The translations under genes were made by a program, and so were the position numbers. A stretch of 64,000 bases of DNA from Catenuloplanes atrovinosus. GTDB taxonomy: Bacteria > Actinomycetota > Actinomycetes > Mycobacteriales > Micromonosporaceae. The stretch covers positions 4,884,001-4,948,000 of the forward strand of contig NZ_JAVDYB010000001.1 in NCBI RefSeq assembly GCF_031458235.1, given 5' to 3'. This document shows positions 1-9,000 of this stretch, piece by piece (positions within the stretch are counted from its first letter, which is position 1; each line of letters opens with the position of its first letter). The notes beneath the pieces are model-generated. The model was not told the origin of the DNA, searched no databases, and saw nothing but the letters and a program-made list of their open reading frames with translations.

Positions 1-90
1 GTGACGCTCACGTTCCACTTCTGGAGCGGCACCACGGTCACGTACCACGTGACCAGGTCGGGCACGTCCGTGACCGGCACGCTGTCGTGA
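1..90 (+). CDS. C-terminus of a secreted carbohydrate-active protein (partial)
   Basis: Only the last 29 codons are in the window; the frame is open from base 1 and ends at TGA 88-90. The tail is beta-rich (VTLTFHFWSGTTVTYHV followed by SGTSVTGT), which resembles the end of the small Ig-like X2/carbohydrate-binding modules at the C-terminus of actinomycete secreted cellulases. The family assignment rests on this short stretch and is tentative. Confidence 0.5.
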   Translation: MTLTFHFWSGTTVTYHVTRSGTSVTGTLS

Positions 91-140
91 CGGCGGGGGT
101 GCGGCGGCGGAGAACCTCTCGCCGCCGCACCTCCCTCCGG

Positions 141-1379
141 TCAGGCGCAGGTGGAACGGAACGGGGTTCCGGTGGCCTCCGGCGGCATCACGTACCCGGT
201 CACCACGCGGTTCTCGGAGAGGCCGATGAGCTCGTAGAGCGTGCCCTCCGCCGCATCCGGGTCCAGCACCCGGACCTCGCCGCCGACCAGCAGGACCGCG
301 TGGTGGCCGCGCGAGAACACGATCGGCGCGGACACCGCCGTGCCGGCCACCGTGCCGTCCGTGGCGACGTCCGACGGCCAGATGATCTGCGCGGGCAGCC
401 GCTCGATCTTCTTCGTCGGCACGTGGTAGCGGAACGCGGACCCGTCCGAGACCAGGCCGACCACCCAGTCGCCGCGCATCGCGGTCGGGCGCACCCACTC
501 CGCGCCCTCGGGGAGCGGCAGGAACGCCGGATCGGCGTCCGCGGACGGCCAGATCACGCCGGTGCCGACCGCACCGTCCAGGGTGATCTCGGTGGTCTCG
601 CCGCGGCCGATCGTGCCGAGCACGCTCTTACCGTCGTCGCCGAGCGCCACCACCTCGCCGGACCGGTAGCCCTCCGGCAGCGCCAGCTGGGTCGGCTCGG
701 CCGCGGGCGTGGCCCAGACCACCGGCCGCTCGCCGGCCTTGCCACCGATCGCGGTGCCGGTCTCCGCGACCGCCACGGCCTGCGCCTGCTCGCCCTTGAG
801 CGGCGTCGGCGTGTTGTCCACGTACGCGTAGGCCCGCGAGGTCTGCGAGGGCGCGTAGGCCCAGGCGACGAACGTGCCCGACGAGTTGATGTCGGTCACG
901 ATCAGCACGCTGCCGTCCCCGTCGACGCCGGGGGCCGGCGGCACCTGGCCGACCTCGGCGCCGTTGTCGAGCAGGTAGGACGTGCCGTACTTGCCTTCGC
1001 TGACCACGGTCCACCGGCCGGTGCGGTCGACCGCCATCGGCGTACCGGCACGCGCCGCGAACTCGGTGACGGCGCAGGCCGCCCCCTCCGGTGCCGGCTC
1101 GCCCACGCCCACCGGGACCGGCGGTGGCACCGGCGCGGACGACCCCGCCGCCACCGGCGTGCCGGCCGAGCCGCCGCCGGGCAGCGAGGCGAGGCCGACG
1201 CCGGCCGTCACGGCCAGCACCGCGGCGAACGTCGCGCCGCCCGCCACCGTCCGGGTGCGGCGCCGCCGCGTACCGACGCGCATGGTCTCGTCCACGTCGA
1301 TCCTCGGGTCGGTCGGCGGGTCCTCCGCCAGTGGCGCGAGCATCCGCCGGGCCTCCGCTTCCTCGTTGTCGTTCTTCAT
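141..1379 (-). CDS. membrane-anchored exported protein coupled to the SigE-like factor, possible anti-sigma
   Basis: A 412-residue protein of unknown family. About 40 residues of charged cytoplasmic N-terminus (a DPRIDVDETMRVGTRRRRTRT stretch) are followed by one membrane segment at about 44-66, a Pro/Gly/Ala linker, and a long extracellular part with repeated beta-propeller-like blades (several GxxV/W..NxxGxVVG-type strands) and few cysteines. The start is the ATG overlapping the sigma-factor stop as ATGA, which fixes the reading frame and implies translational coupling. In actinomycetes the gene after a SigE-family factor is often a single-pass membrane protein that binds or senses for it; the layout fits, but no ZAS zinc motif is visible, so the anti-sigma role is an inference. 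Confidence 0.75.
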   Translation of the reverse strand: MKNDNEEAEARRMLAPLAEDPPTDPRIDVDETMRVGTRRRRTRTVAGGATFAAVLAVTAGVGLASLPGGGSAGTPVAAGSSAPVPPPVPVGVGEPAPEGAACAVTEFAARAGTPMAVDRTGRWTVVSEGKYGTSYLLDNGAEVGQVPPAPGVDGDGSVLIVTDINSSGTFVAWAYAPSQTSRAYAYVDNTPTPLKGEQAQAVAVAETGTAIGGKAGERPVVWATPAAEPTQLALPEGYRSGEVVALGDDGKSVLGTIGRGETTEITLDGAVGTGVIWPSADADPAFLPLPEGAEWVRPTAMRGDWVVGLVSDGSAFRYHVPTKKIERLPAQIIWPSDVATDGTVAGTAVSAPIVFSRGHHAVLLVGGEVRVLDPDAAEGTLYELIGLSENRVVTGYVMPPEATGTPFRSTCA

Positions 1380-1891
1380 CGGGATACCTCCAGGGTCAGG
1401 CTCGGCATCCGCTCGCCGAGAATCCTGCGCATGGCGGTCAGGGCGTGCTTGGTCTGGGACTTGACGGTGCCCTCGGACACGCCGAGGACCTGTGCCGTGT
1501 CGGCCACGCTCTGATCGCAGAGGAACCGCAGCACCAGCACGGCCTGCTGGTTCGGGGTGATCCGGGCCAGCGCGGCCCGCAGCACCTGCCGCTCCTCCAC
1601 GTTCACGGCGCCCGACTGCTGCTCGGGGGCGGCCTCGCCGAACAGGCGCACCTTCCACCACCCCCGGCGGCGCTCGTTGAGGAATGTGCGCACGAGGATC
1701 CGGTGCACGTACCCGTCGACGTTGTCCGCCTGCGACACCCGGTGCCATCGCGAGTACACGGTGGTCAGCGTCTCCTGCACCAGGTCGTCCGCCTGGTGCG
1801 TGTCGCCGCTGAGCAGGTACGCCCATCGGCGCAGCGTCACCATCCGCCCGTGCACGTACGCGAGGTAATCGGCGTCCGTACCGTCGCTCAT
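1376..1891 (-). CDS. SigE-family RNA polymerase sigma-70 factor (ECF type)
   Basis: A 171-residue ECF sigma factor that would direct RNA polymerase to a small regulon. Region 2 is visible near the N-terminus (YLLSGDTHQADDLVQETL, then a TVYSRW motif) and region 4 near the C-terminus (QQAVLVLRFLCDQSVADTA, then LGVSEGTVKSQTKHAL as the -35-reading helix-turn-helix). The length is normal for the SigE-family group of Actinobacteria. I chose ATG 1891 because AGGAG lies 6 nt upstream; an upstream ATG at 1909 is less well placed. Its stop overlaps the start of the next gene as ATGA, so the two are cotranslated. No promoter was recognised. Confidence 0.93.
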   Translation of the reverse strand: MSDGTDADYLAYVHGRMVTLRRWAYLLSGDTHQADDLVQETLTTVYSRWHRVSQADNVDGYVHRILVRTFLNERRRGWWKVRLFGEAAPEQQSGAVNVEERQVLRAALARITPNQQAVLVLRFLCDQSVADTAQVLGVSEGTVKSQTKHALTAMRRILGERMPSLTLEVSR

Positions 1892-2131
1892 GTCCGCTCC
1901 TGTCGACATGTCACGAACCAGAGACACGAGCGGCCCGCATCCGGTTGTAGAAGAACCCGGAAAATCATCATGCGGTACGCGACACACCTTCCCGATCCCG
2001 GGAGGACGCGCACGCCGTGCCGGTGCACGAGCGGAAAGTAGCGAACCGGGATCAGGTTCCCAGCGAAGCGTGTAGATCTCATCACTGCCTATATCGACGC
2101 ATCCTCCCTAGCATGGCCATGCTGCCTAGAC

Positions 2132-2140
2132 AGGGAGGAA
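2132..2140 (+). promoter_or_regulatory. ribosome binding site that fixes a TTG start
   Basis: AGGGAGGAA is a near-perfect Shine-Dalgarno sequence. It lies 4 nt before TTG 2145 and has no ATG or GTG at a suitable distance, so it decides the protease start. Confidence 0.8.
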
Positions 2141-2144
2141 TTCC

Positions 2145-4373
2145 TTGATATCGGTACGAAGAGGCCGCGCGCTCGCCGCCGCGGTGGTCACGCTGATGGC
2201 CGTCGGCACGGGTGCGCCCGCGACGGCGGCGGAACCCGAGGGCAGGGTGCTCAACGCCGACGGCCCGAACGCCATCGCCGGCTCCTACATCGTCGTCCTC
2301 AAGGACGCCGCCGTGACCGCGGAGGCGGTGCCCGGCACGGCCGGCGCGCTGGCCGGACGGCACGGCGGCGCGGTCGTCCGCACGTACCGGCACGCGGTGC
2401 GCGGCTTCGAGGCCACGCTCACCGAGCGCGCGGCGCGCCGGCTGGCCGCCGACCCCGCGGTCGCGTCCGTGACCCAGAACGCCACGGTGACCGGCTCGGA
2501 CGTGCAGTCCCCCACGCCGTCCTGGGGCCTGGACCGGATCGACCAGCGCGCGCTCCCCTTCGACGACAGCTTCACCTACCCGGGGAACGCGCCCAGGGTG
2601 ACCGCGTACGTCATCGACGGCGGCATCAACCTCACGCACGCGGAGTTCACCGGCCGGGTCCGGTCCGGCTGGGACTTCGTGGACAACGACGCGGACGCCA
2701 CCGACTGCCGCGGGCACGGCACGCACGTGGCCGGCACGGTCGGCGGCACCACGTACGGCGTGGCCAAGAACGTCGAGCTGGTCGCCGTGCGCGTGCTCAA
2801 CTGCGAGGGCAGCGGCACGATCGCCTCCACCATCGCGGGCATCGACTGGGTCACCGCGGACCACGAGGCCGGCACCCCGGCCGTGGCGAACATGAGCCTG
2901 AACGCCGCCCGGGTGTTCCCCGCCGAGGACGAGGCGGTACGCCGGTCCATCGCGGACGGCGTCACCTACGTGGTCTCGGCCGGCAACGACAACGGCGGCA
3001 ACGCCTGCGACCACACGCCCGCGGGCGTGCGTGAGGCGATCGTGGTGGGCGCCACCGGGCCGGACGACGCCCGCGCGCCGTTCTCCAACGTCGGCTCCTG
3101 CGTGGACCTGTTCGCGCCCGGCGTGGACATCCTCTCCGCGAACATCGGCGGCGACACCGCGACCCGCCTGTGGAGCGGCACCTCGATGGCCGCGCCGCAC
3201 GTCGCCGGCGCGGCCGCGCTGGTCCTGGCCGACCACCCCACGTTCACTCCGGCCGAGGTCGCGGACGAACTGCTCCGGGAGGCGACCCGGGACGTGGTCG
3301 GCGCCCCCGGCACCGGCTCACCGAACGCGCTGCTCCACGTGGACTCCACCGCGCCCGCGAACGACTTCTCGCTCGAGGTCACGCCCGCGACCGGCACCGT
3401 CACCGCCGGCGGCAGCGTCACGGCCACGGTCGCCGGCACCGTCACGCGCGGCGCGGCGCAGCAGGTCACGCTGGCGGCACGCGGGCTGCCGGCCGGCGCC
3501 ACCGCGACGTTCGCACCCGCGACGATCGGTTCCGGCGGCACCACCGAGCTGACCGTCGCCACCACCGCGAAGACCGCGCCGGGCAGGTACGACGTGCTGG
3601 TCGTGGGCGCCGGCCCGAGCGCGACCCGGCCGGCCTGGTTCACGCTCACCGTCGCCGGGGCCGCCGGCTGCGTCGGCGCGAACGAGAGCAACCTCTCGCT
3701 GGAGAGCGACCACCCGGTCGAGGTGCCGATCACGATCACCGGGTGCGCCGGGAACGCGGCCGCGAACAGCACGGTCGAGGTGCACCTCGACCACACCTAC
3801 GTCGCCGACCTCGAGGTGAAGCTGATCGCGCCCAGCGGCAACGAGTACAACCTGGTCAACCGCACCGGCGACGGCGCGGACGACCTCGACTACACGTTCA
3901 CCCACGACCTGTCCGCGGAGCCGGCGGACGGCGTGTGGAAGCTGTGGGTGTTCGACAACGCCCCGAGTGGCTCCGGCGTGACCGACTCCTGGGCGCTGCA
4001 CCTGGGCGGCGAGCAGCTGCCGGCGCCGGTCTGCGGCGGCGTCTCCGCCGCGGACCACCCGTTCCTGGACATGGAGACGGTGGAGGACCCGATCACGGTC
4101 GACGGCTGTGACCGGGCCGCGTCGGCGCACAGCTACGTCGAGGTCCGCATCCTGCACCCGCAGGAGCGCGACCTGGCCGTCTACCTGGTCGCGCCGGACG
4201 GCGAGCGGATCGGCCTCCAGGTCAACCACGCCCACTTCACGCCGAACTCCATCCGCACCTTCATCGCCGACCTCTCCGGCAAGCCGGCGAACGGCGTGTG
4301 GCGGCTGCAGGTGGCCGACGGCATCTGGGGCAGCGAGCCGGGCCTGCTGGACGGCTGGAAACTCACGCTCTAG
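2145..4373 (+). CDS. secreted S8 (subtilisin-like) serine protease with two P/homo-B domains
   Basis: A 742-residue exported peptidase. Residues 1-29 are a signal peptide (RRGR, hydrophobic core, cut near ATAAE). Residues about 46-116 are an I9 inhibitor propeptide (SYIVVLKD onward). The catalytic domain runs from about 130 to 385 with Asp158 (VIDGG), His191 (RGHGTHVAG) and Ser347 (SGTSMAAPHVAG). An Ig-like stretch (about 405-505) follows, and then two tandem P/homo-B domains (about 508-625 and 630-742), each beginning with a Cys-x-G/A motif and containing a VEV(H/R)xxH strand and a (N/G)xWxLxVxD motif. The first catalytic motif reads DGG where most aqualysin-type enzymes have DTG or DSG. It starts at TTG with a strong ribosome site. 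The tail overlaps the convergent acetyltransferase by 11 nt. Confidence 0.95.
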   Translation: MISVRRGRALAAAVVTLMAVGTGAPATAAEPEGRVLNADGPNAIAGSYIVVLKDAAVTAEAVPGTAGALAGRHGGAVVRTYRHAVRGFEATLTERAARRLAADPAVASVTQNATVTGSDVQSPTPSWGLDRIDQRALPFDDSFTYPGNAPRVTAYVIDGGINLTHAEFTGRVRSGWDFVDNDADATDCRGHGTHVAGTVGGTTYGVAKNVELVAVRVLNCEGSGTIASTIAGIDWVTADHEAGTPAVANMSLNAARVFPAEDEAVRRSIADGVTYVVSAGNDNGGNACDHTPAGVREAIVVGATGPDDARAPFSNVGSCVDLFAPGVDILSANIGGDTATRLWSGTSMAAPHVAGAAALVLADHPTFTPAEVADELLREATRDVVGAPGTGSPNALLHVDSTAPANDFSLEVTPATGTVTAGGSVTATVAGTVTRGAAQQVTLAARGLPAGATATFAPATIGSGGTTELTVATTAKTAPGRYDVLVVGAGPSATRPAWFTLTVAGAAGCVGANESNLSLESDHPVEVPITITGCAGNAAANSTVEVHLDHTYVADLEVKLIAPSGNEYNLVNRTGDGADDLDYTFTHDLSAEPADGVWKLWVFDNAPSGSGVTDSWALHLGGEQLPAPVCGGVSAADHPFLDMETVEDPITVDGCDRAASAHSYVEVRILHPQERDLAVYLVAPDGERIGLQVNHAHFTPNSIRTFIADLSGKPANGVWRLQVADGIWGSEPGLLDGWKLTL

Positions 4374-4947
4374 CGTCGGCGTGCGAGGCGAACCACTCGG
4401 CGGCGAGCATCGCGAAGTCCAGCTCGGTGGTCCACTCGCCCTTGAAGAACTCGTTCTCGACCAGGCGCGCCTCCTGACGCATGCCCAGGCGGCGCGCCAG
4501 CCGGGCCGAGGCGACGTTGCGTTCGTCGATCCGCGCGATGATCCGGCGCAGGCCGAGCTCCTCGAAGCCGAGCCGGAGCATCGCGCGGGCGGCCTCGGTC
4601 GCGTACCCGTGGCCGCCGTAGGCCGGGTTGAGAATCCAGCCCACCTCGCCGCCCGCGTGCAGCCGGCTGTGATAGAAGAGGATCACGTCGCCGATCAGCT
4701 CGCCGGTCGCGGCCAACTCCACGCCGAGCGTGAGGTTCTGGCCCTCCCCGGTCAGCGCGTGGTTGGCGAACACGCCCTTGATCCGGGTCTGGATGTCGTC
4801 CCGGTTCTGCGGATTGAACGGCACGTACCGGCAGAGGTCGGGAATGCTGCGGTAGGCGACGAGCGCGTCCGTGTCCGCCAGGGTGAGCGGCCGCAGCAGC
4901 AACCGCTCGGTGCGGACGGGGTAACTGGGGTGCAGTTCACTGGGCAT
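4363..4947 (-). CDS. GNAT-family N-acetyltransferase (RimJ/RimL type)
   Basis: A 194-residue acetyltransferase predicted to move the acetyl group of acetyl-CoA to an amine; the substrate is unknown. It opens with the RimJ/RimL signature TERLLLRPLTLAD. The acetyl-CoA loop is NPAYGGHGYATEAARAML, and the late strand/helix is IARIDERNVASARLARRLG. Length and order match single-domain GNAT proteins. ATG 4947 begins the conserved part; longer upstream frame has no homology-like content. It converges on the protease gene. Confidence 0.92.
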   Translation of the reverse strand: MPSELHPSYPVRTERLLLRPLTLADTDALVAYRSIPDLCRYVPFNPQNRDDIQTRIKGVFANHALTGEGQNLTLGVELAATGELIGDVILFYHSRLHAGGEVGWILNPAYGGHGYATEAARAMLRLGFEELGLRRIIARIDERNVASARLARRLGMRQEARLVENEFFKGEWTTELDFAMLAAEWFASHADARA

Positions 4948-5021
4948 CGCCTGCGATCCTGCCAGCCCGCCGCCGTGGACGGCCAGCAGGCCGGCTCCCG
5001 CGACCGCGGCGCAGCCGGCGA

Positions 5022-5618
5022 TCACCGGGTCCGGACCGTGGTGGTGACGCGGACCAGCGCCGGCCGCGGCGGCACCGAGCCGAAACCGAACCGGACCGGG
5101 GGCGTCACGTCCGCGAGCGGGCCGAGATCCGTGCCGTCCCAGGCGGCGCGGAGCTCGGCGACCGGCCGCAGGTCCCGCGCGCCGTACCACTCGCGCCGCC
5201 CGTTCCCGGCCGACCCGCGGGTACGCACGCCCGGCAGCAGCAGCCGGGCCGGGTGGTCGATCAGCGTGATCCAGGCGGGCGCGCGGGCCAGCGGCGGCGG
5301 CACGGCCCGCAGCAGCGCGCCGAGCGGGCCGCGCCGGCCGGGCCGGAAGCGCGCCACCAGCGGCCCGGCCGCGATCCGCCACCACTCCCCCGCGCTCACC
5401 TCGACCGGGCCGATCCGCACCTCGTCGAACCGGTAGGTCGCGGCCACGAACGCCGCCACGTCGTCGCCGGGCGCGAGCAGCAGGCGGTGCCCGTCCGGGC
5501 GCTCCACCATCACGTCGGAGAACGCGCCGAGCGGCGAGCGCGGCCAGTGCCCGAGCACGATCCGGGTCCCGGACCGGGTGCCCAGCCCGGCGATCCATCC
5601 GTCGAATCTCCACCGCAT
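5022..5618 (-). CDS. conserved hypothetical protein, 198 aa
   Basis: I do not recognise the family. The protein begins MRWRFDGWIAGLGT, has no signal peptide or membrane segment, and is rich in beta strands (RIVLGHWPRSPLGAF, HRLLLAPGDDVAAF, WWRIAAGPLVARF). It ends with FGFGSVPPRPALVRVTTTV. The pattern resembles small actinomycete proteins of unknown function related to lipid or steroid binding, but this is a guess. ATG 5618 has a GAAGGG site 7 nt upstream. It is divergent from the RidA gene with only 19 nt between the two start codons, so they share a promoter region. Confidence 0.75.
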   Translation of the reverse strand: MRWRFDGWIAGLGTRSGTRIVLGHWPRSPLGAFSDVMVERPDGHRLLLAPGDDVAAFVAATYRFDEVRIGPVEVSAGEWWRIAAGPLVARFRPGRRGPLGALLRAVPPPLARAPAWITLIDHPARLLLPGVRTRGSAGNGRREWYGARDLRPVAELRAAWDGTDLGPLADVTPPVRFGFGSVPPRPALVRVTTTVRTR

Positions 5619-5637
5619 GTGCCGTACCCTTCCCCCG

Positions 5638-6018
5638 ATGGCGCAGCGACGCACGGTTTCCAGCGGATCCATGTTCGAGGAGCGGATCGGGTACGCCCGC
5701 GCCGTGGTCCACGGCGATCACGTGTACGTCTCCGGGACCACCGGCTTCGACTACGCCACCATGACCATCTCGGACGACGTGGTGGAGCAGGCCGAGCAGT
5801 GCCTGCGCACCATCGGCGCGGCGCTCGCGGAGGCCGGCTGCACGTTCGCCGACGTGGTCCGGGTCCGCTACCTGCTGCCGGACCGCGCCGACTTCGAGCC
5901 CTGCTGGCCGGTGCTGCGGCGGTACTTCGGCGACGTCCGGCCGGCCGCCACCATGCTGGTCTGCGGCCTCGCCGACCCGCGCATGCGGATCGAGATCGAG
6001 GTCGACGCGCGCCGCTGA
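5638..6018 (+). CDS. RidA family protein (enamine/imine deaminase type)
   Basis: A 126-residue RidA/YjgF/UK114 protein. The fold is a trimeric chorismate-mutase-like barrel that in RidA hydrolyses reactive enamines and imines from PLP enzymes. The sequence shows YARAVVHGDHVYVSGTTG at the N-terminus, an EQAEQCLRTIGAALAEAG helix, ADVVRVRYLLPD, and a C-terminal LADPRMRIEIEVDA strand. The usual catalytic Arg position falls in VRVRYLL. The ATG is taken where the family begins (MAQRRTVSSGS). The neighbouring convergent kinase gene starts its stop codon 2 nt away. Confidence 0.92.
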   Translation: MAQRRTVSSGSMFEERIGYARAVVHGDHVYVSGTTGFDYATMTISDDVVEQAEQCLRTIGAALAEAGCTFADVVRVRYLLPDRADFEPCWPVLRRYFGDVRPAATMLVCGLADPRMRIEIEVDARR

Positions 6019-6019
6019 G

Positions 6020-9000
6020 TCAGCCGTGCGCCACGACACGGTTGCGGCCGTCCCGCTTCGCGGCGTAGAGCGCCTCGTCGGCCAGCTTGATCAGCGACTC
6101 GTGCCGGCCGACCCGGTCCGGGACGGCCGCGGCCACGCCCACGCTGACCGTGACCACGCCGTGCTCGGACAGCTCGTGCTCGTGCGCCAGCGCCGCGACC
6201 GCCGCGCGCATCCGCTCCGCCACCACGACCGCGGTCTCCCGGTCCGCGCCCGGCAGCACCGCCACGAACTCCTCGCCGCCGAACCGCGCCACCGTGTCCG
6301 TGTCCCGGACCGCGCGGACCAGCGTGCGCGCCACCTGGCGCAGGCACTCGTCGCCGGCCTGGTGCCCGTAGAAGTCGTTGAGCAGCTTGAAGCGGTCGAT
6401 GTCGATCAGCGCGACGGCCAGCGGCATCCCGGGGCGCACCGACCGGCGCCAGGCCTCCTCCAGCACCTCGGTGAGCCGGCGCCGGTTCGCCAGCCCGGTC
6501 AGCGGATCGGTCACGGCCAGCATCTCGAGCTGCTCGTTCGCCGCGCGCAGCGCCTCGGTGCGCTCCGCCACCTTGCGTTCCAGGCTGGCGTAGAGCAGCG
6601 CGTTGTCCAGCGAGACGGAGAGCTGGCCGGCGATGAGCTGCACCGCGTCGATGCCGTTGACCGCGAACGCGTTGCGCCCGTGCCGGCTCTCCAGCACCAG
6701 CATGCCGCGCGGCTCGCCGCGGCTCAGGATCGGCACGATCAACATCGAGCATCCGGGTAGCGACCGCAGGTACGCGTCGCCGCGGAACCGGTCGTCGTCC
6801 GAGGTGTCGCCGATCAGCAGCGGCACGCCGGTGCGCTGCGCGTACCGGATCGCGGTCACCGGCAGCCGGCCCGCCGCCTCCGCCAACGGCACCACGTCCT
6901 CGTCCGCGTCGAGCAGGAACCAGCCGCCGGACTCCACGTCGCGCAGCACCAGCCGCACGCCGGTCGCGCCGGTCAGCGCGGTCAGCACCTCCGCCACGCG
7001 CTCCTGGAGGCGCCCGACGCGGGTGGTGGAGCTGAGCGCCTGCGACGCGCGCAGCACGGCCAGCAGGTCGACCGCGTCCGACGTGATCACGGTGCTGCCG
7101 CCGGGGGTGCGGCGGCCGGCGTCGCGCAGGAACGGGTACGCCGCGGCCAGTCGCGCGCAGACGCCGGTCGCGCCCCACTCGCCGTACCGGTGGAAGGCGT
7201 CGGTGATCAGCCGCTCGCCGGCGTGCCGCAGTCCCTCGCCCAGGTGGTACCGCCCGGCCCGCTCCGCGATCAGCGCGCGGTGCCAGGGACGGCGGCTCCC
7301 GGCCAGGTGCAGCGCCTCGTCGTAGAACCGGATCGCGCTGTCGAAGTCGGCGTCCACGGCCGCCCGCTCCGCCTCGATCAGCAGGTGCAGGTGGGCCAGG
7401 TTCGCCGGGCCCTGGGCGGCGCGCGCGGCCAGCCAGAACCGGTGGCGGTCCAGCTCGGCCAGCAGCTGCGGGCGGCGCGGCTCGCCGGGCCGCCGCAGCC
7501 GCCCGGTGAGCGCCAGGCAGCGCAGCAGGCAGCCGAGCTGGCTGAGCGGCGTCGCCACGCCGACCGTCATCGCGTCCTCGACCGAGGTGGCGCGCTCCAG
7601 CGCGTCGTCGTCGCCGAGGATCGCCGCCACCAGCGCCTCCGCGAAGAGCAGGTGGGCGGCCGCGATCGGCACGTGGCGCACCCGGGCCAGGTGGCCGGCC
7701 GCGGAGAACTCCCCGTCGTCCAGCGAGCCGGTGTTGCGCAGCGCGTGCACCAGTTGCCGCCAGCAGATCAGCCCGCCGGCGATCAGGTCGTTGCCGGTCC
7801 GGGCGGCCAGCGCGAGCCCGTGGTCCACCTCGGTGGCCAGCTCGTCCAGCGTGGCGCCGCAGTCCATCAGCATCGAGGCGCTCACCCAGTACGTGATGCC
7901 GGCCAGCACCTGGTCCCCGGCGCGCAGCAGCCCCTCGCGGGCGCGGCGGAGCTGGCGCAGCGCCTCCTCCAGCGGCTCGAACCACGGCAGCGCGGAGGTC
8001 GCGCACAGGTACCGGGCCTGCGAGGTGGCCGGTTCGTACCCGTGCGCCTCGCTCTCCGCCAGCACCTCCAGCGCGGCCAGGTATCCGGTGCGGTAGTCGT
8101 CGCGGGCCAGCACGGTGAGGAACATGACGTGCCCGACCGGGCCGATCAGCTCCCGGCACGGCCCGCCGCGCACGCGCAGCCGCACCGCCTCGGAGACCAG
8201 CCACGGTACGACCGCGGGCCGCGCCAGGTACGCGGACAGCAACATCTGGTTGATCAGCAGGCCGGCCGCCGCGGTCCCCGGGTCCGTGTTCTCCGGCAGC
8301 CCGTCCGGCGTCGACGCCCACGCGGACACCAGATCGACGCCGGTGTGCACGGCCTCCGCCAGGTCCGGCCCGTCCGGGACCGGGTGGCCGAGCGCGGCCA
8401 GCACGGCGAGCCCGAGGTCGCACGCCTCCGCCGCGCGTCCGCGCCGGGTCAGGCTGCCGGCCTGCAGCGTGGCGGCCGGTGCGAGCCGCAGCGGCGGGGC
8501 CGCGGCCCGGACCGCCTGGTAGACCGCGTCCGCCTCGTCCAGCCGGGCGAGGCCGATCAGCGCGGCGTGCCGCTCCACGTCGATCGCCAGCCGCAGCCCG
8601 TCGTCGTCCGGCCCGTCGCCGCGGACCAGCCCGGCCGCGGCGGCGAGCAGCTTCTCGGTGGCCGCGTAGTTGGAGACCAGGCGCGCGTGCCCGGCCGCGG
8701 CGACCAGCAGCCCGACCGCGCGCCGCCGCTCGGCCGGGTCGGTGACGTCCGCGGCCACCAGTTGGTACTGCTCCGCCGCCAGCCCGTCGCATCCGGGCTC
8801 CGCGGCCAGCCGGCGGGCCAGCCGCAGGTGCCGGGCGCGCCGGTCGGCCGCGTCCCGGCCGGTGTACGCGGCCTGCCGCACCCGGTCGTGCCGGAACCGC
8901 ACGCCGCCGTCCGGCGCCGCGACCAGCAGCCCGTCCTCCAGCGCCGGGCCGAGCGCGCGCTCCGGGTCGCCGTCCGCGAGCACGGCCAGCACGCCGCCGG

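Noticed and set aside
87-1514. 475-aa plus-strand open frame
   Set aside because: It runs opposite the sigma factor and its partner, is arginine/glycine-rich and has no domain; it is a GC-bias shadow.
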